This document shows, one piece after another, positions 1 to 9,400 of a stretch of 27,309 nucleotides of DNA. Positions within the stretch are counted from its first letter, which is position 1. Every line of letters begins with the position of its first letter. The DNA comes from CBDUQI01 sp965369325 (GTDB lineage: Bacteria; Pseudomonadota; Gammaproteobacteria; Steroidobacterales; JBCBZW01): contig CBDUQI010000063.1 of NCBI GenBank assembly GCA_965369325.1, forward strand, positions 1-27,309. Reading direction: 5' to 3'. Made by a program: the position numbers and the translations under genes. The notes under the pieces were generated by a model that saw only the letters and a list, made by a program, of their open reading frames with translations, did not search any database and was not told the origin of the DNA.

Positions 1-509
1 GGAAGTACCCCAGCTGCGTTCTGCGCGGGCACAACTCGGTCGGCGAGTTTTACTCCGTGGCCGTCACCAACAATCTGCAGCAGGCCGACACCGGCACCAA
101 GATGATTCATATCGGGCGCAACACCCGCAGCACCATCGTCTCCAAGGGCATCTCGGCAGGACGTGCACAAAATGCCTATCGCGGCCTGGTGCGGATACTG
201 CCCATTGCCGAAGGCGCACGTAACCACACTCAGTGCGACTCCTTGCTGATGGGCGATCAGTGCGCAGCACATACTTTTCCGTATATGGAAGTAAAAAATC
301 CAAGCGCCACTGTTGAACATGAGGCCACCACCTCCAAGATCAGTGAGGATCAGCTGTTTTTTTGTCGCCAGCGCGGCATTGGCGAGGAGGATGCGGTGAA
401 CATGATCGTGAACGGATTTTGTAAGGACGTATTCAAGGAGCTGCCGATGGAGTTCGCCGTCGAGGCGCAGCGCCTGCTTAATGTCAGCCTGGAAGGTGCG
501 GTCGGCTGA
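1..509 (+). CDS. sufB: SufB, Fe-S cluster scaffold subunit (3' part only)
   Basis: C-terminal ~168 residues of SufB, the scaffold that, with SufC and SufD, builds Fe-S clusters in the cytoplasm. The reading frame is open from base 3 at the window edge, so the gene starts outside. Visible SufB signatures are GEFYSVAVTNN, the KMIHIGRNTRS strand of the beta-helix, TQCDSLLMG (the Cys corresponds to the essential C405 of E. coli SufB) and VEHEATTSKI (His/Glu used in cluster assembly). The C-terminus is intact and ends at TGA 507-509. A strong AAGGAG follows 14 bases later for sufC, consistent with one operon. Confidence is high; only the missing N-terminal part is unknown. Confidence 0.97.
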   Translation, partial: KYPSCVLRGHNSVGEFYSVAVTNNLQQADTGTKMIHIGRNTRSTIVSKGISAGRAQNAYRGLVRILPIAEGARNHTQCDSLLMGDQCAAHTFPYMEVKNPSATVEHEATTSKISEDQLFFCRQRGIGEEDAVNMIVNGFCKDVFKELPMEFAVEAQRLLNVSLEGAVG

Positions 510-538
510 CCGCACCGTCTTTTAAGGAGCAATTTGTG

Positions 539-1294
539 ATGCTTAGTGTTCGTGACCTGCACGCGCGGGTGGACGGCAAGAACATACTAAACGGCTTGAC
601 GCTGGACGTTGAGCCTGGCCAAGTGCACGCCATCATGGGCCCGAACGGCTCGGGCAAGAGCACTCTGGCGCAGGTACTGGCCGGGCACCCAAACTATGAG
701 GTGACCAGCGGCGAGGTGCTTTACCAAGGCAAAGACCTGCTGGGGCTTGAGCCTGAGGAGCGTGCGCGCGAAGGCGTGTTCCTGGCGTTTCAGTATCCGG
801 TGGAAATCCCCGGGGTTAACAACATCTACCTGCTCAAAGCGGCGTTGAACGCGCGACGCAAGCATCGCGGCGAACCCGAGCTTGATGCCTACGATTTTCT
901 ATCGCTGGTGCGCGAGAAAACCGCGCTGATGGACATGGATGAGAGCTTTCTGCAGCGCGGTGTGAACGAGGGGTTCTCCGGCGGTGAAAAAAAGCGCAAC
1001 GAGATCCTCCAGATGGCGGTGCTCGAACCCACCCTCGCGGTGTTGGATGAAACCGATTCGGGCCTGGATATTGATGCGCTGAAGGTGGTGGCCAATGGGG
1101 TGAATAGCCTGCGCGCAGCCGACCGCTCGATTATTCTGGTCACCCATTACCAACGGCTGCTGGATTACATTGTGCCCGACGTGGTGCACGTGCTGGCTGG
1201 CGGACAGATCGTTAAATCCGGCGACAAGTCGCTGGCGCATGAACTGGAGGCGCGCGGTTACGACTGGCTGCGGGCGGAGGCGCCAGCCGCGTGA
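539..1294 (+). CDS. sufC: SufC, ABC-type ATPase of the SufBCD complex
   Basis: Cytoplasmic ATPase that drives conformational change of the SufBC2D scaffold. The Walker A motif GPNGSGKST lies near residue 35, the SufC-type signature FSGGEKKRNEILQ near 148, and Walker B LAVLDETDSGLDIDAL follows. There is no membrane segment, and at 251 residues it is the usual length. A GTG at 536 directly precedes the ATG at 539. The AAGGAG at 524-529 sits 6 and 9 bases away from them respectively; I prefer the ATG, and the difference is one residue. The stop overlaps the sufD start by four bases (GTGA), so the two are probably translationally coupled. Confidence 0.97.
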   Translation: MLSVRDLHARVDGKNILNGLTLDVEPGQVHAIMGPNGSGKSTLAQVLAGHPNYEVTSGEVLYQGKDLLGLEPEERAREGVFLAFQYPVEIPGVNNIYLLKAALNARRKHRGEPELDAYDFLSLVREKTALMDMDESFLQRGVNEGFSGGEKKRNEILQMAVLEPTLAVLDETDSGLDIDALKVVANGVNSLRAADRSIILVTHYQRLLDYIVPDVVHVLAGGQIVKSGDKSLAHELEARGYDWLRAEAPAA

Positions 1295-2631
1295 ACGCCA
1301 TCGATTCCATACAGCCGTTTACCACGGCGTATCGTGAGCTTGCCGCCGGCCGTGAAAGCAACCTTCACGCACTGGGCGAGCGGGCGATGCAGGCATTTTC
1401 TGAAACCGGCTTCCCTACGGTAAAGGACGAGCACTGGAAGTACACCAGTTTACGTAAACTGGTGGCACAGGCCTACGTCCTGGTACCATCCGCACCGTTG
1501 GTAGATAGCCAGACACTGGCCGCGTTCGAGATCGATCCAGGTGCCGCACGGATTGTCTTTGTCAACGGTCAACCGCAATTTGACCTCAGCCGCCTGCCAA
1601 GCGCAGACAGCGGGATAACAGTGAACTCGCTAGCACAAACGCTGGCAAGCGACAGCGCGTCTGTGGCGCTGGGCGAACTGGTTAACCTGCAACGATATCG
1701 GATGGCTGCACTTAACACGGCTTTTGTTCAGGACGGAGTGCACGTTCAGGCCACACCAAGTGGCGAGCAGGATAGTGTTTTGCATCTGTTGTTCCTGAGC
1801 AGCCGCGAATACGGCCCCGCCGCCGCCGCGCCACGCGTGCTGGTGGACGCGCTGGCCGGCAGCAATCTAGCCATCATCGAACACTACGCCAGTCTGGACA
1901 CAAGCGCGGCACTCAAAGACGACATTGCGCCAGATGGCTGTTTTACCAACGCCGTCACCGAGCTGCATGTACACGCGAATGCCTGTGTCACACACTACAA
2001 ATTGCAAGAAGATCCGGGTTACCACATCGCCAGCATTCACGCACGCTTGCAGCGTGACGCGCGGTTGCACAGCCACAACTTGGCACTGGGTGCTGCGCTT
2101 GCCCGCACCGACATTCAGGTGGACCTGGCGGCGCCGGGCAGCGAAGTATCGCTGAATGGGCTAGTGCTCGGCACCGGGCGCCAGCATGTGGACAACCATA
2201 CTCGAGTAGAACACCTGCAGCCCAACACGCAAAGCGCCGAAGATTACCGCAGCGTGCTGGACGATCGCGCCCGATGCGTGTTCAACGGCAAGGTGCTGGT
2301 GCACAAAGATGCCCAAAAAATTCAGGCGGACCAGTCGAGCACTAATCTGCTGCTGTCCCGACATGCTGAAATCGACACCAAGCCAGAACTTGAAATTTAC
2401 GCCGACGACGTGCGTTGCTCACACGGCGCCACCGTCGGTCAGTTGGACGAGCAGTCATTGTTTTATCTGCGTGCACGTGGCATGGACCTGAACCAGGCAC
2501 GTGCTGTGCTCACGTTTGCGTTTTTACGCGACTTGCTCGGCCAAGTGCATGTGAGCGGTCTACGCCAACGGGTTGAACAGGCCGTATTGCGCCGGCTGCC
2601 CGGCCAGGCGCGCTTAGGAGAGTTGCTATGA
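1291..2631 (+). CDS. sufD: SufD, Fe-S cluster scaffold subunit
   Basis: Partner of SufB in the SufBC2D scaffold (446 residues). The N-terminal helical part contains the family motif DEHWKYTSLRKL (about residues 46-57), followed by the right-handed beta-helix core. The C-terminal motif CSHGATVGQLDEQSLFYL carries Cys376 and His378, equivalent to the conserved Cys/His of E. coli SufD at the SufB interface. The start is a GTG embedded in the last codons of sufC (GTGA), and the stop overlaps the sufS ATG (ATGA), so the gene sits inside a coupled cistron chain. SufB paralogy was considered, but the order B-C-D-S and the DEHWKYT motif favour SufD. Confidence 0.96.
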   Translation: MNAIDSIQPFTTAYRELAAGRESNLHALGERAMQAFSETGFPTVKDEHWKYTSLRKLVAQAYVLVPSAPLVDSQTLAAFEIDPGAARIVFVNGQPQFDLSRLPSADSGITVNSLAQTLASDSASVALGELVNLQRYRMAALNTAFVQDGVHVQATPSGEQDSVLHLLFLSSREYGPAAAAPRVLVDALAGSNLAIIEHYASLDTSAALKDDIAPDGCFTNAVTELHVHANACVTHYKLQEDPGYHIASIHARLQRDARLHSHNLALGAALARTDIQVDLAAPGSEVSLNGLVLGTGRQHVDNHTRVEHLQPNTQSAEDYRSVLDDRARCVFNGKVLVHKDAQKIQADQSSTNLLLSRHAEIDTKPELEIYADDVRCSHGATVGQLDEQSLFYLRARGMDLNQARAVLTFAFLRDLLGQVHVSGLRQRVEQAVLRRLPGQARLGELL

Positions 2632-3887
2632 ACGCAGTTACTGCCGCTACGCCCGACACACAGCGCCCGTTTGCAGACGTCATTGAGCGCTTGCGCCAAG
2701 ACTTCCCCATTCTGAGCGAACGCCAACATGGCAAGCCAATAGCGTATTTGGACAACGCGGCTTCCTCGCAGCGGCCACGCGCGGTGATCCAGGCGATCGC
2801 CGAGTACTATGAGCACGACCACGCAAATGTGCACCGCGGGGTGCATCTGCTGAGCCAGCGCGCGACCGAGCGCTTCGAAGACGCACGCGAAACCGTACGC
2901 GGATTTATCAACGCGCGCAGCACGCAGGAAATTATCTTTACCCGCGGCACTACCGAGGCGATTAATCTGGTGGCACAAAGTCTGGGCCGACGTTTTGGTG
3001 AGGGTGATGAGGTCCTAATCTCCCACATGGAACACCACTCCAACATCGTGCCATGGCAGCTGATGTGCGAGCAGACCGGCGCTACGCTGAAAGTAGTGCC
3101 GATCACGCCCGAAGGTGAGCTCGACATGCACGCCTACGAGCAACTGCTGAGCCCCCGCACAGCCATCGTGGCATTGGTGCATATTTCAAACGCGCTCGGT
3201 ACGATTAATCCGGTGGAGCAATGCATCCGGCTGGCACATGATGCGGGCGCCGTCGTGCTGCTAGACGGCGCGCAAGCCGTGCCGCATACCCCGGTGGATA
3301 TGCAGGCACTGGATTGTGATTTTTACGTTTTCTCCGGGCACAAAATGTTCGCACCTACCGGCTCCGGTGTGCTGTATGGCAAGCAGGCGCTGCTTGAGGA
3401 CATGCCGCCTTGGCAGGGTGGCGGCGACATGATTCTGCAGGTGACATTCGAGAAATCCACCTACGCGCCGCTGCCAGCGAAATTTGAAGCCGGCACCCCT
3501 AACATCGCAGGTGCCGTCGGGCTGGCGGCGGCAATCGAGTACATTCAGAGCATTGGTTTCGAGCAGATCAGTGCGATTGAAAATGCCCTGCTGCGCTACG
3601 CCACCCACCGTGTGAGCGAAGTGCCCGGGCTACGCCTGGTGGGCACTGCGCGCGAGAAGGCCTCCGTGCTCTCCTTCGTCATGGACGATATTCACGCGCA
3701 TGACATCGGCACCATCTTGGATCACCATGCCGTGGCAGTGCGCACTGGGCACCATTGCGCGATGCCGGTGATGGACTATTTCAATGTCCCCGCAACCTCA
3801 CGAGCGTCATTCGCCTTTTACAATACCTACGAGGAGGCCGATCGGCTGGTCGATGCCCTGCACGCCGCGCGCGAGGTGTTTGCCTGA
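2628..3887 (+). CDS. sufS: SufS, PLP-dependent cysteine desulfurase (group II)
   Basis: Removes sulfur from L-cysteine as an enzyme persulfide and hands it on for cluster assembly. It is a fold-type I PLP enzyme of 419 residues. Lys239 in SGHKMFAPTGSG is the Schiff-base lysine, and Cys377 in RTGHHCAMPVMD is the persulfide-forming cysteine. LDNAASSQRP and HANVHRGVH near the N-terminus are group II desulfurase motifs. The start ATG overlaps the sufD stop and has AGGAG at 2616-2620 with 7-base spacing. The TGA overlaps the sufU ATG (TGATG). Because sufU follows directly, SufU rather than SufE is the likely sulfur acceptor; SufE could still be encoded elsewhere. Confidence 0.97.
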   Translation: MNAVTAATPDTQRPFADVIERLRQDFPILSERQHGKPIAYLDNAASSQRPRAVIQAIAEYYEHDHANVHRGVHLLSQRATERFEDARETVRGFINARSTQEIIFTRGTTEAINLVAQSLGRRFGEGDEVLISHMEHHSNIVPWQLMCEQTGATLKVVPITPEGELDMHAYEQLLSPRTAIVALVHISNALGTINPVEQCIRLAHDAGAVVLLDGAQAVPHTPVDMQALDCDFYVFSGHKMFAPTGSGVLYGKQALLEDMPPWQGGGDMILQVTFEKSTYAPLPAKFEAGTPNIAGAVGLAAAIEYIQSIGFEQISAIENALLRYATHRVSEVPGLRLVGTAREKASVLSFVMDDIHAHDIGTILDHHAVAVRTGHHCAMPVMDYFNVPATSRASFAFYNTYEEADRLVDALHAAREVFA

Positions 3888-4330
3888 TGGACCTGCAGGA
3901 TCTGTACAAAGACCTGATCATCGATCACAACAAAAGCCCGCGTAACTTCCGCCGGCTGCAGCCGTCAACGCACAGCAGCGAGGGGTTTAACCCACTGTGT
4001 GGTGACAAGCTTCATGTCTACGTCACGGTACAGAACGATCTCATCGAGGACGTTACCTTCGAGGGGGCTGGATGCGCTATTTCCATTGCCTCCGCCTCAC
4101 TCATGACCGAGCACCTTAAGGGCAAACCGCTGGCGCACGCGCGCGCGCTGTTCAGTGATATGCACGCACTGCTGACCGACAATAACCCGCCGGACATCGC
4201 CAGCCTGGGCAAGCTTGGCGCTCTGGCCGGAGTACGCCAATACCCCACCCGCGTAAAGTGTGCAACGCTTTGCTGGCACACCTTAATTTCAGCCCTGGAT
4301 GGCAACCCCCAGGGCGCCTCTACAGAGTGA
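3887..4330 (+). CDS. sufU: SufU, zinc-dependent sulfurtransferase partner of SufS
   Basis: IscU/SufU-fold protein of 147 residues. SufU proteins accept persulfide sulfur from SufS by a zinc-ligand swap. The expected metal ligands are present: Cys38 and Asp40 in NPLCGD, Cys63 in GAGCAIS and Cys125 in VKCATLCWH. The insert between the second and third cysteines (residues ~79-115) fits SufU rather than the shorter IscU. I place the start at the ATG overlapping the sufS stop: it gives the canonical MDLQDLYKDLIIDHNKSPRN N-terminus, whereas the frame upstream lies inside sufS. The 3' end is followed at once by sufT. Confidence 0.96.
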   Translation: MDLQDLYKDLIIDHNKSPRNFRRLQPSTHSSEGFNPLCGDKLHVYVTVQNDLIEDVTFEGAGCAISIASASLMTEHLKGKPLAHARALFSDMHALLTDNNPPDIASLGKLGALAGVRQYPTRVKCATLCWHTLISALDGNPQGASTE

Positions 4331-4340
4331 GTTCAACGGC

Positions 4341-4907
4341 ATGATGGGAAGTCAAAGCGAACCGGTTACCCTCGCACGCGATGTGCAGGCGGTGGTCATT
4401 CCGGCCGGCGAGCATGTATTGCTGCCGCAGGGCTCAATCGGTTACATCACCCAGGCACTGGGCGGCAGCTTTACCCTCTACGTAGACGGCCACCTGTTCC
4501 GGATTGCTGGACGGGATGCAGACGCCCTGGGCAAAGAACCGGTGGAACCACCGCATTTGCCCGAAGGCGCCAGCGATGAGGATGTTGAGAAGCTGATCTG
4601 GGCACAAATGCGGACCTGCTACGATCCTGAGATTCCGGTCAACATTGTGGACCTGGGGTTGATCTACGAATGTGTCCTGGGTCGAGGCTATCCAGGGGAT
4701 GAGTCCGGCGAGCGCACAGTCGACATCGAAATGACGCTGACCGCCCCAGGATGTGGCATGGGCGACATCCTGGTGGAGGACGTACGCGATAAAGTGAGCA
4801 TCATCCCCACCGTTGGGCAGGTGCGGGTGGAGCTGGTGTTCGACCCACCATGGAACCAGACCATGATGAGTGACGAGGCCCGCCTGCAAACTGGAATGAT
4901 GTACTGA
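4341..4907 (+). CDS. sufT: SufT, DUF59/MIP18-family Fe-S maturation factor
   Basis: Accessory factor for Fe-S protein maturation, found in suf operons. The N-terminal part (LARDVQAVVIPAGEHVLLP, YITQALGGSFTLYVDGHLFR) is the extension typical of the long SufT family. The C-terminal part is the MIP18/DUF59 domain with DPEIPVNIVDLGLIYE and the conserved cysteine in LTAPGCGMGD. I chose the ATG at 4341 (188 residues; a second ATG is at 4344) because family members begin about ten residues before the LARD segment. An in-frame ATG at 4299 would overlap sufU by 32 bases and remains possible. Neither start has a strong ribosome site, which suggests coupling to sufU. Confidence 0.93.
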   Translation: MMGSQSEPVTLARDVQAVVIPAGEHVLLPQGSIGYITQALGGSFTLYVDGHLFRIAGRDADALGKEPVEPPHLPEGASDEDVEKLIWAQMRTCYDPEIPVNIVDLGLIYECVLGRGYPGDESGERTVDIEMTLTAPGCGMGDILVEDVRDKVSIIPTVGQVRVELVFDPPWNQTMMSDEARLQTGMMY

Positions 4908-4917
4908 AGCCAAGTCG

Positions 4918-5418
4918 ATGAAGCGACTGTTCGTATTACGCCACGCAAAATCAAGCTGGGCTGATGACAGCCTTGCGGATGATCAGCGTCCGCTGAACAA
5001 ACGCGGCAAACGCGATGCGCCGGTGATTGCCCAGCGCCTGCGCCAGGCCCAGCACCAACCTGATCTAATCCTCTCTAGCCCCGCTCGGCGCGCATTGAAA
5101 ACGGCTTGCATCGTGGCCAGCGAGCTCGGCATTTCGGTGGACGATATCCTGCAGAACGACGCTCTTTACCTAGCCAGCGTGGAGGATATTCTAGCCGTGC
5201 TCGCGCAGATCCCGCCCACCAGCGCCAACGCGATGATCGTCGGGCACAACCCGGGATTGACCCATTTGATCAATACGCTCGGCGACGTGCAGTTGGACAA
5301 TCTACCCACCAGCGGTGTATTCATCCTGGATCTGCCCATTGCGCACTGGGCTGACGTGTCGGGCCAGCTTAGCGGTGAGGTGAGCTACTACGACTACCCC
5401 AAACGCCTACCAGAGTGA
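4918..5418 (+). CDS. sixA: SixA-type histidine phosphatase
   Basis: Small (166 residues) branch-2-like histidine phosphatase of the SixA family, whose E. coli member dephosphorylates a phosphohistidine on a phosphotransfer protein. The RHG-type motif LFVLRHAKSSW puts the catalytic His at residue 9 next to Arg8. LSSPARRALKTA holds the phosphate-binding arginine (~57), and MIVGHNPGLTHLI the second catalytic His (110). There is no signal peptide, so it is cytoplasmic. The ATG lies 10 bases after the sufT stop without a clear ribosome site, so it probably rides on the suf transcript. The target protein cannot be told from sequence; a nucleotide or sugar phosphatase role is possible in this fold. 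Confidence 0.88.
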   Translation: MKRLFVLRHAKSSWADDSLADDQRPLNKRGKRDAPVIAQRLRQAQHQPDLILSSPARRALKTACIVASELGISVDDILQNDALYLASVEDILAVLAQIPPTSANAMIVGHNPGLTHLINTLGDVQLDNLPTSGVFILDLPIAHWADVSGQLSGEVSYYDYPKRLPE

Positions 5419-5658
5419 ATAATTGGTTTGCCCGCCCCACCTCGAGCATTGCGACGGGTTAATCCGCCAACGCTCCGCACTGCAACATGGCATAGTTCCC
5501 CACAAGTTCGAGTGCATAATGTGGTGGAGTTCGCAGACATTCCGCCCGCCAGCGCCTAGCCTCGGGGTTAAGGCTGGAATCAGCACCGGCCAAGGAACGG
5601 CAATCAGGGCACAACTCGCCCAGGTGTCGTCACGTCACCGGATCGGAGTTGATAGTCC

Positions 5659-6483
5659 ATGCCGACGCACCATTGCCCACAACCCGGCCGCAACCACCGC
5701 GCAAACTGGCGTGTTGAAGGTAAAGCGGCTATTTGCATCTTCCTCGCAGGCCTGATCGCACTGTTAGTGCCTTATGCGCAGGCCGGCCCGCAGGGCTACG
5801 CGGTGGCCACTGTGCCCGCGGCGTTAAAACCACCCGCCTGTCTTCAGCCTGGAATGGACATGCGCAACACCATTGTGCGGGTGATTGCCGGCGCCAATGC
5901 GCATGGTAGCGGCGTGGTCATTGGCGACAATCTGGTGCTAACCGCCGCCCACGTGATCATGCCGAACGAGCCGGTGCGCATCGCGCTGGAACACAGTGAA
6001 TACCAAAACGCACGCCTGGTCGCGATAGACAAGTATCGGGATCTGGCACTATTGGCGACCCCGACTGGGGAAGTTCGCCCGGTGTTGGTGGCCGAACATG
6101 GACTAGGTGATTTTGAGGATGTGTGGGCGATGGGCTATCCGTTAGCACTGGACATGGCCATTACCCAGGGGCGTTATCAACGCCATGCTAACGGCAAGCT
6201 GTACACCTCGGCCTGGATTACCTCGGGCGCCTCCGGTGGCGGGCTGTTGCGCTGCACCCAGGGGGAATACGAACTGGCCGGCATGCTGCGGGACTATGTC
6301 GCCTACGTACGTGATGGGCAATACGTCAACGCATCACAATCCACCTCTACGCCCGCCACTAGCATTCGCGAATTCGCAGCGCAACACGGCTACTACCTGC
6401 CGGGCGCACAACTAGCCAGCACGTACCAACCTGGCGAGGCTGTTGATATCCCGCACCGGGGCCTGTCTGCCCCCGGCCGCTAG
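5659..6483 (+). CDS. Exported trypsin-like (S1 family) serine protease
   Basis: Chymotrypsin-fold protease of 274 residues. The triad is visible: His98 in LTAAHVIM, Asp128 in KYRDLALL and Ser192 in SGASGGGLL. A hydrophobic stretch (about residues 24-43, ending PYAQA|GP) looks like a signal peptide with a long basic n-region, so it should act in the periplasm or outside. There is no PDZ domain, unlike DegP/DegS, and no zymogen cleavage site is obvious. The ATG has GGAG at 5645-5648, 10 bases upstream; a later start closer to the hydrophobic core is possible. The 240 bases before it hold no gene that I can support. It converges on putA with only 16 bases between stops. The specific substrate is unknown. 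Confidence 0.85.
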   Translation: MPTHHCPQPGRNHRANWRVEGKAAICIFLAGLIALLVPYAQAGPQGYAVATVPAALKPPACLQPGMDMRNTIVRVIAGANAHGSGVVIGDNLVLTAAHVIMPNEPVRIALEHSEYQNARLVAIDKYRDLALLATPTGEVRPVLVAEHGLGDFEDVWAMGYPLALDMAITQGRYQRHANGKLYTSAWITSGASGGGLLRCTQGEYELAGMLRDYVAYVRDGQYVNASQSTSTPATSIREFAAQHGYYLPGAQLASTYQPGEAVDIPHRGLSAPGR

Positions 6484-6499
6484 CCACCGCTAAGCTGCG

Positions 6500-9400
6500 T
6501 TAGCTATCCAGCTTCGCCGCCTCCGGCGACATCGACAGCAGACTTGCGTTACCCCCCACAGCCGCCGTGTTAACGCTGATGGTTTGCTCGGTCGCGTACC
6601 GATGCAGGTAACGCGGCCCACCCGCCTTTGGCCCAGTGCCCGAAAGGCCCTGCCCGCCAAACGGCTGTACGCCCACCACGGCGCCTATCATGTCGCGGTT
6701 TACGTACACATTGCCGGCGTTCACGCGCTCGGCCACGTACTGGGTCATGCTATCGATCCGCGTATGCAGTCCCAGCGTCAGACCGTACCCACTACTGTTG
6801 ATCGCACCGAGTAACGCATCCAGCTCGTTCGCGCGATAGGTCAGCACGTGGAGTACTGGACCAAACACCTCGCGCTCCAAGGCCGCAAATGAGTCAATGG
6901 CGATGGCAGCGGGCGCCATAAATGTCCCGTGCACCGTGGCTTCGGGCAATCCCCCCTGAAACAGCAGCTTACCGTTCGCGCCCATCTGCCTCACGTGCTC
7001 CGCCACCATCGTATGCGCTCGCTGATCGATCAGGGGGCCAATATCCGTCTCAAGTAGCCCCGGATCGCCAATGTTCATCTCCTGTACATGGCCCTCCAAC
7101 ATCTCAATCACCCGACCGGCAACATCCCGCTGTACACACATAACGCGCAACGCAGAACAGCGTTGCCCCGCGCTATTGAACGCGGAGAATGCCGCATCCT
7201 GCACCACCTGCTCTGGCAACGCCGAGCTGTCGACGATCATCGCGTTCAGGCCGCCGGTTTCGGCGATCAGCGCGCCCAGCGGCGCCTGCCGGGCCGCCAA
7301 CTGACGATTAATCGTCCAGGCCGTCTCGGTGGAGCCGGTGAACGCGACGCCCGCAACATCGGCATGCGCGCTTAACACCGAGCCCACCACACTGCCGCGC
7401 CCCGGCAAGAAGCTCAGCACGTTCTGCGGTATGCCTGCCTCTAGCAGTAGCTGCACCGCGCGCCCTGCCGTCAGCGGTGTACTCTCCGCAGGTTTGGCGA
7501 TCACCGTATTACCCGCCGCTAGAGCAGCCGCTACCTGGCCGGTAAAAATCGCCAGGGGAAAGTTCCACGGACTGATACACGCGAACGGGCCACGGCCCAT
7601 CAATGCCAGTGTGTTGAGCTCGCCCGTAGGTCCGGGCAGCGTTTGAGGTGCGCCGAAATCCGCCCGCGTTCGGGCCGCGTAATAGCGCAGAAAGTCCACT
7701 GCCTCGCGCAGTTCCGCCACCGCATCCGGAATCGTTTTACCTGCCTCGCGAATGCACAGGCTTAATAACTCACCGCGATGTTGTTCAAACAACTCAGCCG
7801 CGCGATCCAGTATACCGGCCCGATGCTCCCCACTGGTTCGGCGCCAGCTGGCAAATGCACTGCGGGCTAAGTCGATCGCTTTCACCGTGAGCGCCTCGTC
7901 CGCTTCCACCACCTCACCCACCACCCGCCGACTATCGGCCGGATTCAGGCTGGCCTGCGCAGGCCCACTATGCGATTGGCCCGCGATCAGCGGCGCGACG
8001 CGCCATTCGCGCGTGGCCGCCGCCTGCAGTTCCTGGCGTAAATCGAGCAATTGCCGCGCTGAGGCGAAATTAATCCCGGCCGAATTGGTCCGCTCGTCAA
8101 ACAGGCTCGCGGGCAAGCGAATCGCCGGATGCGGTATCTGCGACAGCCGCCCAATATGCTGGACCGGATCGGCAATGATCTCGGCCAGCGGTGTCTGCTC
8201 ATCCACAATGCGGTTCACGAACGAGGTGTTCGCGCCGTTCTCTAGCAGGCGGCGCACCAGGTATGGCAATAGATCTTCGTGACTGCCCACCGGGGCGTAC
8301 ACGCGGCAGCGCACGCCCTGGCCATCTGGGCCGACCAGATCGTCATAGAGCTCTTCGCCCATGCCGTGCAGGCGCTGGAATTCATACCGCTGCCCATCCT
8401 TCGCAAAGTGCATAATGCTGGCCAGCGTTTGTGCATTGTGGGTCGCAAACTGCGGGTAGAGATTAGGGCTATCGTTCAACAGTTCACGGGCGCAGGCAAG
8501 ATAGGAAATATCCGTGGCGACTTTACGCGTAAACACCGGGTAGCCCTCCAGCCCCTGCTCCTGCGCGCGTTTGACTTCCGTATCCCAATACGCGCCCTTG
8601 ACCAGCCGTACCGGCAGAACGCGGCCGCAATCGCGCGCCATCACGTTTAACCATTCAAGTACCAGTGGCGCACGTTTTTGATATGCCTGGACCGCCAGCC
8701 CCAGCCCGTTCCAACCCTGCAGGGACTCATCACGATACACCCGCTCGAAGATCTCCAGCGACAGCTCCAGTCGATCAGCCTCTTCGGCATCCATGGTCAG
8801 CCCGATGCCGGCCTTCTTTGCACGTTGTGCCAGCTTTAGCAGGCGCTCGCTCAGTTGCACCAGCACTCGACGCCGCTGGCTTAGTTCGTAACGCGGATGC
8901 AAAGCCGAGAGCTTGACCGAGATGCTCGGCGCGCTAATCTCGTCATCGTCTTTGCCGCGGGCCCCTGCGATCACATCGATGGCGTCCGCATAGGCCTTTA
9001 AGTAGCGCGCCGCATCGGGCTCGGTCAGGGCAGCCTCGCCCAGCATGTCGTATGAATGGCGATAATTAGCATGCCGTTTGCCGCGTGCTCGCTTCAACGC
9101 CTCAGCGATGGTCCGCCCCATCACGTATTGATGCCCCATGATGCGCATCGCCTGGCGCATGGCGGTGCGTACCACCGGCTCACCCACCCGCCCGACCAAT
9201 CCTTTGAGCGTGGAGCCAGGGTCGCGCAATACCGGGGCGTCCGGGCGTAGCAGGCGGCCGGTCAGCATCAGCCCCCAGGTGGAGGCATTCACTAGCCCAG
9301 ACTCGCTGTCGCCCAAATGCTCCTGCCAATTGCCAGCAGCCAGCTTGTCGGCAATAAGCTTATCGGCGGTATCCGCATCGGGGATACGCAGCAACGCCTC

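Noticed and set aside
3755..3886. An earlier in-frame start for sufU
   Set aside because: It would place 44 extra codons inside sufS. The ATG overlapping the sufS stop gives the canonical SufU N-terminus.
6489..6504. GCTAA/TTAGC hairpin between the S1 protease and putA as a terminator
   Set aside because: A 5-bp, AT-containing stem that overlaps the putA stop codon, with no T-run. It could easily occur by chance.
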